Shown here: piece after piece, positions 14,888-23,014 of the stretch | How the letters are laid out: every line of letters starts with the position of its first letter | How positions within the stretch are numbered: the stretch's first letter is position 1 | Assembly (NCBI GenBank): GCA_002361625.1 | Contig: DETL01000001.1 | Coordinates: 8,492-41,776 of the forward strand | Direction: 5' to 3' | Length of the DNA stretch: 33,285 nucleotides | From: Bacteroidales bacterium UBA3289 | GTDB lineage: Bacteria; Bacteroidota; Bacteroidia; Bacteroidales; UBA932 | The notes under the pieces: model-generated | Seen by the model: the letters and a program-made list of their open reading frames with translations, nothing else | The model's database searches: none | What the model was told of the DNA's origin: nothing | Program-made: the position numbers and the translations under genes

Positions 14888-14919
14888 CAAATATAAACAA
14901 GTTTACGTTATAAACCAAA
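14888..14919 (-). promoter_or_regulatory. Promoter of the membrane protein/regulator operon
   Basis: Read leftward, TTTG (14916-14919) is followed after 20 bp by TATATTTG (14888-14895). This is a full match to the Bacteroidota pattern. The leader to the start codon is about 50 nt. Confidence 0.75.
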
Positions 14920-14953
14920 ATTATTCGATATTTTTTTTCGAAGCGAAGCGACT

Positions 14954-15018
14954 AAGCCCCTTCCCCGAGGGAAGGGCTTTGGGGATGGGGTAACGTGGAG
15001 AGGGGGATTTATCCCTCT
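14954..15018. repeat. GC-rich intergenic hairpins, repeat-like
   Basis: Two hairpins lie close together: AAGCCCCTTCCC with GGGAAGGGCTT (14954-14979, one bulged C), and a smaller one around AGAGGG..CCCTCT (14999-15018). The style differs from the coding regions and resembles dispersed intergenic palindromes of this phylum. Otherwise the gap from 14920 to 15057 holds only the tRNA terminator hairpin. Confidence 0.55.
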
Positions 15019-15028
15019 GCCTACGCGA

Positions 15029-15053
15029 AAAGCGCCTGCGAAGCAGACGCTTT
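15029..15053 (-). terminator. Hairpin terminator of tRNA-Ser(UGA)
   Basis: On the minus strand AAAGCGTCTGC pairs with GCAGGCGCTTT (11 bp, one U-G pair) around a 3-nt loop, 4 bp after the tRNA 3' end. The T-run is short, so termination may be modest. Confidence 0.55.
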
Positions 15054-15057
15054 GAAG

Positions 15058-15142
15058 CGGAGGCGGAGGGATTCGAACCCCCGGGACGTTGCCGCCCAAC
15101 AGTTTTCAAGACTGCCGCCATCGACCACTCGGCCACACCTCC
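15058..15142 (-). tRNA. tRNA-Ser, anticodon UGA
   Basis: Read on the minus strand the gene starts GGAGGTGTGGCCGAGTGGTC. The acceptor arms GGAGGTG and CGCCTCC pair, the anticodon loop CTTGAAA gives anticodon TGA (codons UCA and, by wobble, other UCN), a long serine-type variable arm follows, and the T loop is TTCGAAT. Discriminator is G; CCA is not encoded. Confidence 0.95.
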
Positions 15143-15153
15143 AATATGTCGGG

Positions 15154-15184
15154 CAAAGATAGGAATTTTGCCCAAAACGGCAAA
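15154..15184 (-). promoter_or_regulatory. Promoter of tRNA-Ser(UGA)
   Basis: Read leftward, TTTG (15181-15184) is followed after 19 bp by TATCTTTG (15154-15161), and the tRNA starts 11 bp later. It gives the tRNA its own promoter immediately after lspA. Confidence 0.75.
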
Positions 15185-15203
15185 CGGTTGCCGGATGAAC
15201 GGG

Positions 15204-15830
15204 TTACTCCTCCTTCGAGAAGAACTTCCATTGGAACAGGATCAGGTAGATGGCTCCTACCGTGACGCAGCTGTCCGCAAAATTGAAGACCGGTTCGAAG
15301 AAGATATCCCCTCCCACGATAGGAACCCAGTCGGGCCAGGTCCACAGGGGGAAGTAGAACATGTCCACGACCTTGCCCTGCATGAAGGGCGCATAATGGC
15401 CCCACGTGGCCACGACGCCGGGCGCGGACTCCGTAAAGATAAGCCCGTAGAACAGGCAGTCGATAATGTTCCCGAGGGCGCCGGCCGTGATGAGCGTGAG
15501 CCCCACGAGAACACCCATGGGCACCCGCTCCTTCCCGGAAGCATCACCCGCCGTTCCCCGCTTGAGCAGCTTGGAAATCCACCAGGTGAGCACTCCGAAG
15601 AGGATGATCCGGAAGAGGGTGAGGGCGTACTTGCCAATCACCCCGCCGAAAGACATCCCGAAGGCCATGCCCTTGTTCTCGATGAAAAGGATCTGGAACC
15701 AGTCGCCGAGGACGTTGAAGTGCTCTCCGATGGACATGTTGGTCTTGACCAGGATCTTGATGATCTGGTCAATGACCACGAGCACGATGCCCAGGATGAG
15801 GAGGAAGCGGCCTCGGTTCAAGTTTTTCAT
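15204..15830 (-). CDS. lspA: Lipoprotein signal peptidase (signal peptidase II)
   Basis: This inner-membrane aspartyl protease of 208 aa cleaves signal peptides of prolipoproteins at the lipid-modified cysteine. The conserved blocks are visible: DQIIKILVKTNM near the N-terminus, NKGMAFGM, GALGNIIDCL with catalytic Asp124, and FNFADSCVTVG with catalytic Asp186. There are four membrane segments. It is longer than the ~165-aa proteobacterial enzymes because of an added loop between helices (around residues 130-175), a form common in Bacteroidota. It follows the TraR/DksA-like gene by 15 bp and is the last protein gene of the ileS unit. Confidence 0.96.
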   Translation of the reverse strand: MKNLNRGRFLLILGIVLVVIDQIIKILVKTNMSIGEHFNVLGDWFQILFIENKGMAFGMSFGGVIGKYALTLFRIILFGVLTWWISKLLKRGTAGDASGKERVPMGVLVGLTLITAGALGNIIDCLFYGLIFTESAPGVVATWGHYAPFMQGKVVDMFYFPLWTWPDWVPIVGGDIFFEPVFNFADSCVTVGAIYLILFQWKFFSKEE

Positions 15831-15845
15831 AGGGATCGCCTAGGA

Positions 15846-16247
15846 TTACTTCCGTCCGGTCTTCTCCAGGATGGCCTTACCCTCCACTGTAGTGGTGGCG
15901 TGCGGGACCAGGCGGAGGCGCTCCTTGGGGATAAGCTTGCCGGTCACGCGGCAGATACCGTAAGTCTTGTTCTCGATACGCACGAGGGCAGCTTCGAGAT
16001 TCTGAATGAACTTGTACTGACGCTGGGCCAGGGCGCTGGCCTCTTCCTTGGAGAGTTGGAATGCACCGTCGTCCTCGACCGTCTTGAAGGTGGGGGCAGT
16101 GTCCAGAATGTCGTTTCCACCCGCATGCATGATTACGTTGCGGAGGGTAGCGTACTCGGCGCGGGCCTTGTCCAGCATTTCATTGATGATTCCGCGGAAC
16201 TCCTCAAGCTCCTCATCGGAATAACGGGTTTTTGTATTCTCTTCCAT
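15846..16247 (-). CDS. TraR/DksA-family protein with degenerate zinc finger
   Basis: This 133-aa protein has an N-terminal coiled coil with acidic tip region, then the DksA C4-like domain YGICRVTGKLIPKERLRLVPHATTTVEG. I start it at 16247 (MEENTKTRYSDEEL); the longer frame upstream lies antisense to nothing useful and overlaps the end of ileS. Family members bind in the secondary channel of RNA polymerase. Only one of the four expected zinc ligands remains (Cys99); the other positions are Thr or Glu, so zinc binding is unlikely. It sits between ileS (13 bp) and lspA (15 bp), the order often seen in this phylum. A role in transcription control is inferred from the fold. Confidence 0.9.
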   Translation of the reverse strand: MEENTKTRYSDEELEEFRGIINEMLDKARAEYATLRNVIMHAGGNDILDTAPTFKTVEDDGAFQLSKEEASALAQRQYKFIQNLEAALVRIENKTYGICRVTGKLIPKERLRLVPHATTTVEGKAILEKTGRK

Positions 16248-16260
16248 CGTCAAAGAATGG

Positions 16261-19200
16261 TTAGCGTTTAACTTCGATTTTGATCGTCCCTTCGGTCCAC
16301 TCCACCTCGCGGGCGGCAGCAGGAGCCGCGGCGGCAGGCTGCAGGGTAACCGTACGGGAGAGCGTCTGGCCACCGATCCACTCCCCGTAGGAAGCGAGGG
16401 CGGCGGAGATATCGGCTGCATCGGCATAGATGACCGTGTCGATGCGGTCCGTCACCTCGAATCCGGTGCCCTTGCGGAGGTTCTGGATGCGGTTCACGAG
16501 CTCGCGGGCCACACCCTCTTCCTTCAGGGCCGGGGTGATTTCCACATCCAGGGCCACGGTGAGGGCTCCTTCGGAGGCGACGAGCCAGCCGGGCATGTCC
16601 TCTGAGGAAATCTGGCAGTCACCGGGATTCAGGACCACGTCACCGCCCGGGAGGGCGAGCGTGTAGGCCGTGCCGGCGGTCTCGGCGTTCTGGATGGCCG
16701 TGATGGTGGCCTGGTCCAGGGAGCCGAAGGAGGCGGCGATCTCCTTCATCCGCGGTCCATATACTTTGCCCAGGGTCTTGAAGTTGGGCTTGATCTTCTT
16801 GGTAATGATGCCGGTCGTATCCTCCACGAACTCCATCTCCTTCACATTCACCTCGGTGAGGATCAGGTTCTTCACGGCATCCAGGCGTCCGCGGACGGTG
16901 TCGGAGATGACGGGGACCAGCATCTTCCCGAGCGGCTGGCGCACGGGGATGCCCACCTTCTTGCGAAGGGCAAGCACCATCGAAGTCGCCTGCTGCGCAA
17001 GTTCCATCCGTTCCTCCAGTTCCGGATCGATGACGGAAGCGTCGGCCTCGGGCATCAGGGTGTAATGGACGGATTCCTTCGCTCCGTTCGGAATGACAGC
17101 GGTCAGGTCCAGGTAGAGCTGGTCCATGAAGAACGGCGCGATGGGGGCGGCGAGGATGGAAACGTTCAGCAGGACGTCATACAGCGTCCGGAAGGCATTC
17201 GCATCCCCGTTCCAGAACCGGGAACGGTTCAGGCGGACATACCAGTTGGACACGTGGTCGCACACGAAGGTCTCGATAAGGCGGCCGGCGGTCTTGATGT
17301 CGTAATCCTCGTAGGCGGCACGGACTTCCCGGATGAGGGTGTTCAGGCGGGAAAGGATCCAGCGGTCGATCTCGGGGAGAGGTCCTTCAACCTTTCCGGG
17401 CGTCCAGCCTTCGATATTCGCATACAGCGCGAAGAAGGAGTAGGTATTGTACAGGGTGCCGAAGAACTTGCGGCGCACTTCGTCCACCCCGTTTTCGTCG
17501 AATTTGAGGTTGTCCCAGGGCTCGGCGTTGGTGAGCATGTACCAGCGGAGGGCGTCGGCCCCGTACTTGTCCAGGGCATAGAACGGATCCACGGCGTTGC
17601 CGAGGCGCTTGCTCATCTTATTCCCGTTCTTGTCCAGGACCAGGCCGTTGGAAATCACGCGCTTGAAGGCCGGCGTCCCGCTCACCATCGTGTGGATGGC
17701 ATGGAGGGTGTAGAACCAGCCTCTCGTCTGGTCCACGCCTTCGGCGATGAAATCCGCCGTGGCGCCGAACTTGCCGCCATGGAGGCCGCGGAGGCCTTCC
17801 TGCGCATACGGCATGGCGCCGGAATCGAACCAGACGTCGATGAGGTCGCTCTCGCGGACCATCTTCTTGCCGGAATCGGACACGAGGTACATCTCGTCCA
17901 CGAAGGGACGGTGCAGGTCGATCCGGTCGTAGTTTTCCAGGCTCATGTCGGACGGGTCGAAGCCCTTGTCCTTCAGCGGATTGGAAGCCATGATACCGGC
18001 AGCGACAGCCTTCTCGAGCTCATGATAGAGTTCCGCGACCGTGCCGATGCACTTCTCCTCCTTGCCGTCCTCGGTGCGCCAGATCGGGAGCGGCGTGCCC
18101 CAGAAACGGCTGCGGGAAAGGTTCCAGTCCTGGATGTTCTCCAGCCACTGGCCGAAACGGCCGGTGCCGGTGGATTCGGGCTTCCAGGTGATCTGCTTGT
18201 TCAGCGCCACCATCTGTTCCTTTACGGCCGAAGCCTTGATGAACCAGGAATCCAGCGGGTAGTAGAGCACCGGACGGTCCGTCCGCCAGCTGTGCGGATA
18301 GCTGTGCACATGCTTCTGCATCCGGAACAGGCGGCCGTCGGCCTTCATCATGAGGCACAGGTCCACATCCAGGGTGGTCTCCTCCGTCTCGTGCTCGAAA
18401 TATTCCTTGAATCCGGACTTCACATAGCGGCCGGAATAGGGGGCATAGGTTGTATCGACCGTGGCGGCATAGGCCGGGTCCAGGTCCTCCAGACGGCAGA
18501 AACGGCCCTGGCGGTCCACCTGCGCCTGCGGGTTGCCATCCTTGTCCACGGGCATGATCGCGGCGATGCCGGAAGCGGCGGCGACGCGCTTGTCGTCGGC
18601 ACCGAAGGTAGGGGCGATGTGGACGATACCGGTACCGTCCTCGGTGGTCACATAGTCACCCGGGATGACGCGGAAAGCGTCCCCGTCGGGCCGGAACCAG
18701 GGAATCAGCTGCTCATAACGGATGCCCAGGAGGTCGTTGCCCTGGAACTTCGCCGGCAGGATCCGGTACGGAACCACCTTGTCACCCTTCTGGTAGGCGT
18801 CCATCGGCGCCTCGGCGCCCTTGGGATTGAACCAGGCGCCCACGAGGGCCTCTGCCAAAAGGTACACGGCGGGTTCGCCGGTGTACGGATTGAAAGAGCG
18901 CACCAGGACATAGTCGATGCCGGGGCCCACGCAGAGGGCCGTATTGGACGGCAGGGTCCACGGGGTGGTGGTCCAGGCAAGGATGTACACGGGCGTGTCG
19001 CCATCGGCAAAGAGCTTCTCGGAAGCCTCGTTCCGGACGACCCGGAACTGGACGGTGGCGGTGGTGTCGGTGACGTCCTTGTAGCAGCCGGGCTGGTTGA
19101 GCTCATGGGAGCTCAGGCCGGTGCCGTCGGTCGGAGAATAAGGCTGGATAGTGTAGCCCTTGTACAGGAGTCCCTTGTCGTAGATGTCCTTCAGGAGGTA

Positions 19201-19680
19201 CCACAGGGTCTCGATGTAGCGGTTGTCGTAGGTGATGTAAGGGTCTTTCATGTCCACCCAGTAGCCGATGCGCTGGGTGAGCGTCTCCCACTCCTTCGTG
19301 TACTTCATCACCTCCTTGCGGCAGGTGGCGTTGTACTCGCCGATGGAGATCTTCGTGCCGATATCCGCCTTGGTGATGCCCAGTTTCTTCTCCACGCCCA
19401 GTTCCACCGGGAGGCCGTGGGTGTCCCAACCGGCGCGCCGGCGGACCTGGAAACCGGTCTGGGTCTTGTAGCGGCACACGGCATCCTTGATGGAACGCGC
19501 CATCACATGGTGGATGCCGGGCATGCCGTTGGCCGACGGCGGACCCTCGAAGAAGACGAATTCCGGAGCGCCCTCCCGGAGCTCCAGGGACTTCTCGAAA
19601 GCCCGGCCTGCAAGCCATCTTTCGAGGATTGCATTCCCGGTCGAGACCAAATCAAGGCCCTTGTATTCTTTGAATGTCAT
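16261..19680 (-). CDS. ileS: Isoleucyl-tRNA synthetase
   Basis: This is a 1139-aa cytoplasmic class I synthetase charging tRNA-Ile. The ATP-binding HIGH-like motif is GIHH at residues 55-58 (GPPSANGMPGIHHVMAR), and KMSKR is at 688-692 (NGNKMSKRLGN). The CP1 editing domain lies between them (WTTTPWTLPSNTALCVG, GDYVTTEDGTGIVHIAPTFGADD). The long anticodon-binding region and C-terminus are of the type-2 (eukaryotic-like) form, consistent with its length. It is the first gene of the ileS-traR/dksA-lspA unit and has a divergent promoter region with cvpA. Confidence 0.98.
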   Translation of the reverse strand: MTFKEYKGLDLVSTGNAILERWLAGRAFEKSLELREGAPEFVFFEGPPSANGMPGIHHVMARSIKDAVCRYKTQTGFQVRRRAGWDTHGLPVELGVEKKLGITKADIGTKISIGEYNATCRKEVMKYTKEWETLTQRIGYWVDMKDPYITYDNRYIETLWYLLKDIYDKGLLYKGYTIQPYSPTDGTGLSSHELNQPGCYKDVTDTTATVQFRVVRNEASEKLFADGDTPVYILAWTTTPWTLPSNTALCVGPGIDYVLVRSFNPYTGEPAVYLLAEALVGAWFNPKGAEAPMDAYQKGDKVVPYRILPAKFQGNDLLGIRYEQLIPWFRPDGDAFRVIPGDYVTTEDGTGIVHIAPTFGADDKRVAAASGIAAIMPVDKDGNPQAQVDRQGRFCRLEDLDPAYAATVDTTYAPYSGRYVKSGFKEYFEHETEETTLDVDLCLMMKADGRLFRMQKHVHSYPHSWRTDRPVLYYPLDSWFIKASAVKEQMVALNKQITWKPESTGTGRFGQWLENIQDWNLSRSRFWGTPLPIWRTEDGKEEKCIGTVAELYHELEKAVAAGIMASNPLKDKGFDPSDMSLENYDRIDLHRPFVDEMYLVSDSGKKMVRESDLIDVWFDSGAMPYAQEGLRGLHGGKFGATADFIAEGVDQTRGWFYTLHAIHTMVSGTPAFKRVISNGLVLDKNGNKMSKRLGNAVDPFYALDKYGADALRWYMLTNAEPWDNLKFDENGVDEVRRKFFGTLYNTYSFFALYANIEGWTPGKVEGPLPEIDRWILSRLNTLIREVRAAYEDYDIKTAGRLIETFVCDHVSNWYVRLNRSRFWNGDANAFRTLYDVLLNVSILAAPIAPFFMDQLYLDLTAVIPNGAKESVHYTLMPEADASVIDPELEERMELAQQATSMVLALRKKVGIPVRQPLGKMLVPVISDTVRGRLDAVKNLILTEVNVKEMEFVEDTTGIITKKIKPNFKTLGKVYGPRMKEIAASFGSLDQATITAIQNAETAGTAYTLALPGGDVVLNPGDCQISSEDMPGWLVASEGALTVALDVEITPALKEEGVARELVNRIQNLRKGTGFEVTDRIDTVIYADAADISAALASYGEWIGGQTLSRTVTLQPAAAAPAAAREVEWTEGTIKIEVKR

Positions 19681-19698
19681 ATTTTTTGTCTAATTTTG
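19669..19698 (+). promoter_or_regulatory. Promoter of cvpA-tsaB
   Basis: TTTG at 19669-19672 and TAATTTTG at 19691-19698 are 18 bp apart, with the cvpA start codon 42 bp after the -7 box. The -33 element lies inside the ileS start region. Confidence 0.55.
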
Positions 19699-19716
19699 TA
19701 TGCGCAATTTAGGATG

Positions 19717-19747
19717 CAAAGATAAGCATTTTCCGCAACAATGGCAA
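19717..19747 (-). promoter_or_regulatory. Promoter of ileS operon
   Basis: Read leftward, TTG (19745-19747) and TATCTTTG (19717-19724) are 20 bp apart; the ileS start codon follows after 36 bp. The two divergent promoters interleave within about 80 bp. Confidence 0.65.
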
Positions 19748-20238
19748 CACTCGACATCATCCTCCTCCTCTGCTTCATCCCCGGGATAATCCGCGGGTTT
19801 TCAAAGGGTTTTCTGGAGCAGGCCCTGGCCCTTGCCGGCGTCGTCCTGAGCGTCTGGGCCGCATTCCGCTTCTCCTCCCTGGTAAGCACCTGGCTCCAGC
19901 CCTACCTGGAGGTTTCCGAAAGGATGCTCAGCATCATCTCTTTCGTGGTGATCCTCCTGGCGATCGGCCTCATCGTGGCCATCCTGGCCAAGCTCCTGAC
20001 CAAGGTGCTTGAAATCGCGATGCTGGGCTGGCTGGACAAGACGCTGGGCCTGGCGTTCGCCCTGGCGGTCAATGCCCTGGTCATCGGCCTGTTCATCATC
20101 CTGTTCGATACCGTGAACCTCAAGTTCGGCCTCGTCAAGCCCGAAGTGCTGGACGGGTCCATCGTCTATACCTCCCTGAAGGACCTCGCCTATCTGGTAT
20201 TCCCGTACCTGAAGGGGCTGTTCTTCAAAGCCGCTTAA
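19741..20238 (+). CDS. cvpA: CvpA-family membrane protein
   Basis: This 165-aa inner-membrane protein has four predicted helices. The CvpA opening is visible as LDIILLLCFIPGIIRGFSKGFLEQALALAGVVLSVWAAF, including the conserved RGF.KG....AL motif, and a later LGLAFALAVNALVIGLFIILFD segment. CvpA proteins are linked to envelope integrity and, in enterics, colicin V production, but their biochemical role is not settled. It is followed after 4 bp by tsaB, so both are co-transcribed from the promoter divergent to ileS. Confidence 0.88.
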   Translation: MATLDIILLLCFIPGIIRGFSKGFLEQALALAGVVLSVWAAFRFSSLVSTWLQPYLEVSERMLSIISFVVILLAIGLIVAILAKLLTKVLEIAMLGWLDKTLGLAFALAVNALVIGLFIILFDTVNLKFGLVKPEVLDGSIVYTSLKDLAYLVFPYLKGLFFKAA

Positions 20239-20242
20239 TCCC

Positions 20243-20935
20243 ATGGCCCGGATCCTCCTTATCGAAACCTCCACCGCCCGGCTCTCCGCCGCGCTTTCCG
20301 AGGACGGAGTCGTCACCGCTTTCCGCGTGTGCGACGAACCCCGCATGCAAGCCTCCCTCACCGCCCCTTACGTCAAGGAAGTCCTGGACGAGAAACACCT
20401 CACCATGAAAGACTTGGATGCCATCTGCGTAGGCAGGGGCCCCGGTTCCTACACGGGACTCCGCGTGGGTGTTTCCACGGCGAAGGGACTTTGTTTCGGT
20501 GCAGGGATTCCGCTCTTGTCCGTCGGGACGCTGGACACCCTCGTCAGCGAAGCGCATCGGCTGGATGCCGTGCCGGACGGATGCCAATACATCGTGCCCA
20601 TGATCGACGCCCGCCGCATGGAGGTCTATTCCGCCCTTTTCACGCCGGACGGACACCAGCTGACGGAGACGAAACCGATCATCGTCGAGGCCGCGAGTTT
20701 CGGGGACCAGCTCGCCGAAGGCCCGGTCCTCTTCATCGGCGACGGTGCCCTCAAATGCCGGGAGACCCTCGTGTCGGACCATGCCTTCTTCACCGAGGCA
20801 TACCCCGACGCCCGTGCCATGGCACCCCTCGCCGAGACCGCCTATCGCGAAAAACGGTTCGAAGACGTAGCGTACTTCGAACCGTTCTATCTCAAGGACT
20901 TCGTCGCGACAGTGTCTCGCAAAAAGCTGTTCTAA
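20243..20935 (+). CDS. tsaB: tRNA threonylcarbamoyladenosine biosynthesis protein TsaB
   Basis: This 230-aa protein of the ASKHA fold is the partner of TsaD in making t6A37 on ANN-reading tRNAs. The characteristic motifs are ILLIETSTARLSAAL at the start and VGRGPGSYTGLRVGVSTAKGL near residue 65-85, with MIDARRMEVYSALF in the middle. The length matches bacterial TsaB. It follows cvpA by 4 bp, and its stop codon overlaps, head to head, the stop of the thioredoxin-like lipoprotein gene over 4 bp. Confidence 0.95.
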   Translation: MARILLIETSTARLSAALSEDGVVTAFRVCDEPRMQASLTAPYVKEVLDEKHLTMKDLDAICVGRGPGSYTGLRVGVSTAKGLCFGAGIPLLSVGTLDTLVSEAHRLDAVPDGCQYIVPMIDARRMEVYSALFTPDGHQLTETKPIIVEAASFGDQLAEGPVLFIGDGALKCRETLVSDHAFFTEAYPDARAMAPLAETAYREKRFEDVAYFEPFYLKDFVATVSRKKLF

Positions 20936-22044
20936 AGCTTGGAATTCAGGTACTTCCGGATGGAAGCAGCGTCGGTGACCTTCGCGTTGCCGTCCAGGTC
21001 GCCATCGACCAGGAAGTAAGCCATCGGAAGGCTGGAGAGGCCGTAGAGGCCGACGTAGGGCGAGGCATTCCCCCGCGTGTCGCACACGTTGACCCAGGGC
21101 AGCTGCTGGTTCCGGACCGCAGAGGCCCAGGCCGTCTTGTCCGTATCCAGGGACACGGCATAGATTTCGAAACCGCGGCCATGGAACTCATTGTACAGGG
21201 GGATGAGGGCGTCCATATTGAACATCTTCTGCTCGGCGGTCGTCGCCCAGAAGTAGAGCATCACCACCTTGGCATCCGACTCGGAGAGTTTCCGGGTCGA
21301 ACCATCGGTCGTCGGAAGGTCGATGTCGAAGTATCCAACCTCCCCGGCCTGATCCAGCGCATGGCTGATTTCCAAGGCGTTGTTGCGGCGGGCCGCTTCC
21401 TGCTCCAGCGCCTTCACATAGCGGGAGTCAGGATAGACCGTCCGCAGGGAATCGCTGATACTGCGGAAGAGGATGCCGTCCGTCGGCTGGTTGAACACGG
21501 GCAGGTTCTCGTTGACCCGCTGGAAAAGGACCGGAACGGCAGTCAGGGACTTGGAATGCTCCAGCACATAACGGGTGCTGCGGCGGTAGTAGTCCACATA
21601 GCGGCGGCTCAGTTCCGCATTCGCATCCGGGGCCTCGCTGGCGGCGAAACGGTTCATGTCCACCAGGAACTGCGCGTACTCTCCTTCCACCTCCTGCAGG
21701 AGGAGGGATTCGTCAGAGCCTTCCACCGTGTAGTTGCCGAGGGTATCGGCGACGACCTTCACGCGGTCGCCCTTGCCCATCAGGAGAGAGGCGACCTTCC
21801 GGTCTCCGTAGAACAGATAGATGAATTCCGGGCTTTCGGACGGGAATTCCACCTGGTAGGAGAAAACGCCGGAAGCATTGGTCTTCACAGTATCCAGGAC
21901 CTGGTACTTATTGACATCCAGGAGCTTGACAATAACGGGAGCATCGGCCTTATCCTTCAGGGTTCCGTCGATGACCGTCTTGGGGCCACAGGCAGCCAGC
22001 AAAAGGGCAGCCGCAGCAGCGGCAAGGATTCTAACGGTTTTCAT
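20932..22044 (-). CDS. Lipoprotein with DUF4369-like and thioredoxin-like domains, no CxxC
   Basis: This 370-aa protein starts at 22044 with a lipoprotein signal peptide (lipobox LLLAAC, Cys19). The N-terminal half resembles the DUF4369 beta domain (VIDGTLKDKADAPVIVKLLD, FIYLFYGDRKVASLLMGKGDRVKV). The C-terminal half, from about residue 235, is an AhpC/TSA-TlpA type thioredoxin fold (GYFDIDLPTTDGSTRKLSE, VVMLYFWATTAEQ, LPMAYFLVDGDL). The redox motif WCxxC is replaced by WATTAEQ, so it lacks both cysteines and should not act as a thiol oxidoreductase. It could be a structural or binding version in the periplasm. Its start overlaps the end of the HIT gene by 14 bp, so it is the last gene of greA-HIT-lipoprotein. 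Confidence 0.88.
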   Translation of the reverse strand: MKTVRILAAAAAALLLAACGPKTVIDGTLKDKADAPVIVKLLDVNKYQVLDTVKTNASGVFSYQVEFPSESPEFIYLFYGDRKVASLLMGKGDRVKVVADTLGNYTVEGSDESLLLQEVEGEYAQFLVDMNRFAASEAPDANAELSRRYVDYYRRSTRYVLEHSKSLTAVPVLFQRVNENLPVFNQPTDGILFRSISDSLRTVYPDSRYVKALEQEAARRNNALEISHALDQAGEVGYFDIDLPTTDGSTRKLSESDAKVVMLYFWATTAEQKMFNMDALIPLYNEFHGRGFEIYAVSLDTDKTAWASAVRNQQLPWVNVCDTRGNASPYVGLYGLSSLPMAYFLVDGDLDGNAKVTDAASIRKYLNSKL

Positions 22045-22435
22045 ACGCGGCAAGGATGGCATCGGCGATACTTTTCATCTCTTCCGGAGCCACTTCCAGC
22101 TTGGGCTTCCGGAAATCCAGGTCCGCCTCGCTCTGGAGGGGAACCAGATGGATGTGCGTGTGGGGGACTTCCATCCCGAGGACGGCGACGCCCACCCGCT
22201 GGCACGGGACGGCCTTCTTGAGGGCGATGGCGACTTCCCGGGCGAACTTCGTCAGGCCTTCGTAGGTCTTCTCGTCCAGGTGGAAGATATAGTCGTCCTC
22301 CACATGCTTGGGAATGACGAGGGTGTGGCCTTTGGCAAGCGGCGCGATGTCCAGGAAAGCGTAGAAATCCTCGTTCTCCGCGCACTTGTAGGAAGGGATC
22401 TCGCCCTTCGCGATTCGGGTGAAAATGGTAGCCAT
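22031..22435 (-). CDS. HIT-family nucleotide hydrolase (HINT-like)
   Basis: This 134-aa histidine-triad protein hydrolyses nucleoside phosphoramidates or related substrates. The start MATIFTRIAKGEIPSYKCAENEDFYAFLDIAP and the triad HTHIHLVPL (His92, His94, His96) are textbook features. Length is typical. It lies 4 bp after greA and overlaps the lipoprotein start. The physiological substrate is not evident. Confidence 0.95.
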   Translation of the reverse strand: MATIFTRIAKGEIPSYKCAENEDFYAFLDIAPLAKGHTLVIPKHVEDDYIFHLDEKTYEGLTKFAREVAIALKKAVPCQRVGVAVLGMEVPHTHIHLVPLQSEADLDFRKPKLEVAPEEMKSIADAILAAYENR

Positions 22436-22439
22436 AGGG

Positions 22440-22907
22440 TTACAGGGAAATGTCCAGGATCTTGAATTTCATGATGCCGCTCGGGACCTTCGCCTCCACG
22501 GTTTCGCCTTTGGCGTGGCCTATCAGGGCCTTGCCGATCGGAGTGGACGCGGACAGCAGGCCTTTGGAGAAGTCCGCCTCGGACTCGCCCACGATCTGGA
22601 ACTGCATCTTCATCTTGTTCGCCAGGTTCTCCACCTGCACTTTGGAGAGGAGCTGCACAGTGTCGGCCGAAAGCTTGGACTCGTCGATCACGCGGGCGTT
22701 CGCCACTTTCTCCTTGAGGCGGGCGATCTTGACCTCCAGGAGGCCCTGCGCGTCGCGCGCCGCATCGTATTCCGCATTCTCGGAGAGGTCGCCCTTCTCC
22801 CGTGCCTCCGCAATGGCCGCGGAGATTACCGGACGCTGGGCCAGTGCTTCGGCCAGGTCCTTCTTGAGTTTGTCAAAACCCGCCTGGGTCATGTACTCGA
22901 TTGCCAT
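22440..22907 (-). CDS. greA: Transcription elongation factor GreA
   Basis: This 155-aa factor stimulates RNA cleavage in backtracked RNA polymerase. The N-terminal coiled coil includes the tip sequence GDLSENAEYDAARDAQ with its two acidic residues. The C-terminal FKBP-like domain contains FQIVGESEADFSKGLLSASTPIGKALIGHAKGETVEAKVPSG. Length matches the family. It is the first gene of a unit with the HIT protein and the lipoprotein. Its ~95-nt leader contains hairpins described separately. Confidence 0.97.
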   Translation of the reverse strand: MAIEYMTQAGFDKLKKDLAEALAQRPVISAAIAEAREKGDLSENAEYDAARDAQGLLEVKIARLKEKVANARVIDESKLSADTVQLLSKVQVENLANKMKMQFQIVGESEADFSKGLLSASTPIGKALIGHAKGETVEAKVPSGIMKFKILDISL

Positions 22908-22941
22908 AGTTTATCGTTTATATTTGTTATATCCGTTCTCT

Positions 22942-23014
22942 GCCCCTCGGGGCGCAACTAAAAAGCAGCCGACGACCGTAACTTCGGTCGCCGCCTGTAG
23001 TGTTTGCAAAGATA
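22942..23014 (-). promoter_or_regulatory. greA promoter box and leader hairpins (possible attenuator)
   Basis: A -7 box TATCTTTG is present at 23007-23014 read leftward; no -33 TTG stands out. Just after it the leader forms a 9-bp stem (CGGCGACCG with CGGTCGTCG, 22970-22993, one G-U pair) followed 5 nt later by a run of five U (22964-22960). A second small hairpin GCCCC/GGGGC lies at 22942-22953. The first hairpin has terminator form but lies inside the leader, about 55 bp before the start codon. Confidence 0.5.

Noticed and set aside
17065..19725. 886-codon plus-strand frame opposite ileS
   Set aside because: Antisense of ileS, with low-complexity Val/Gly/Asp-rich sequence.
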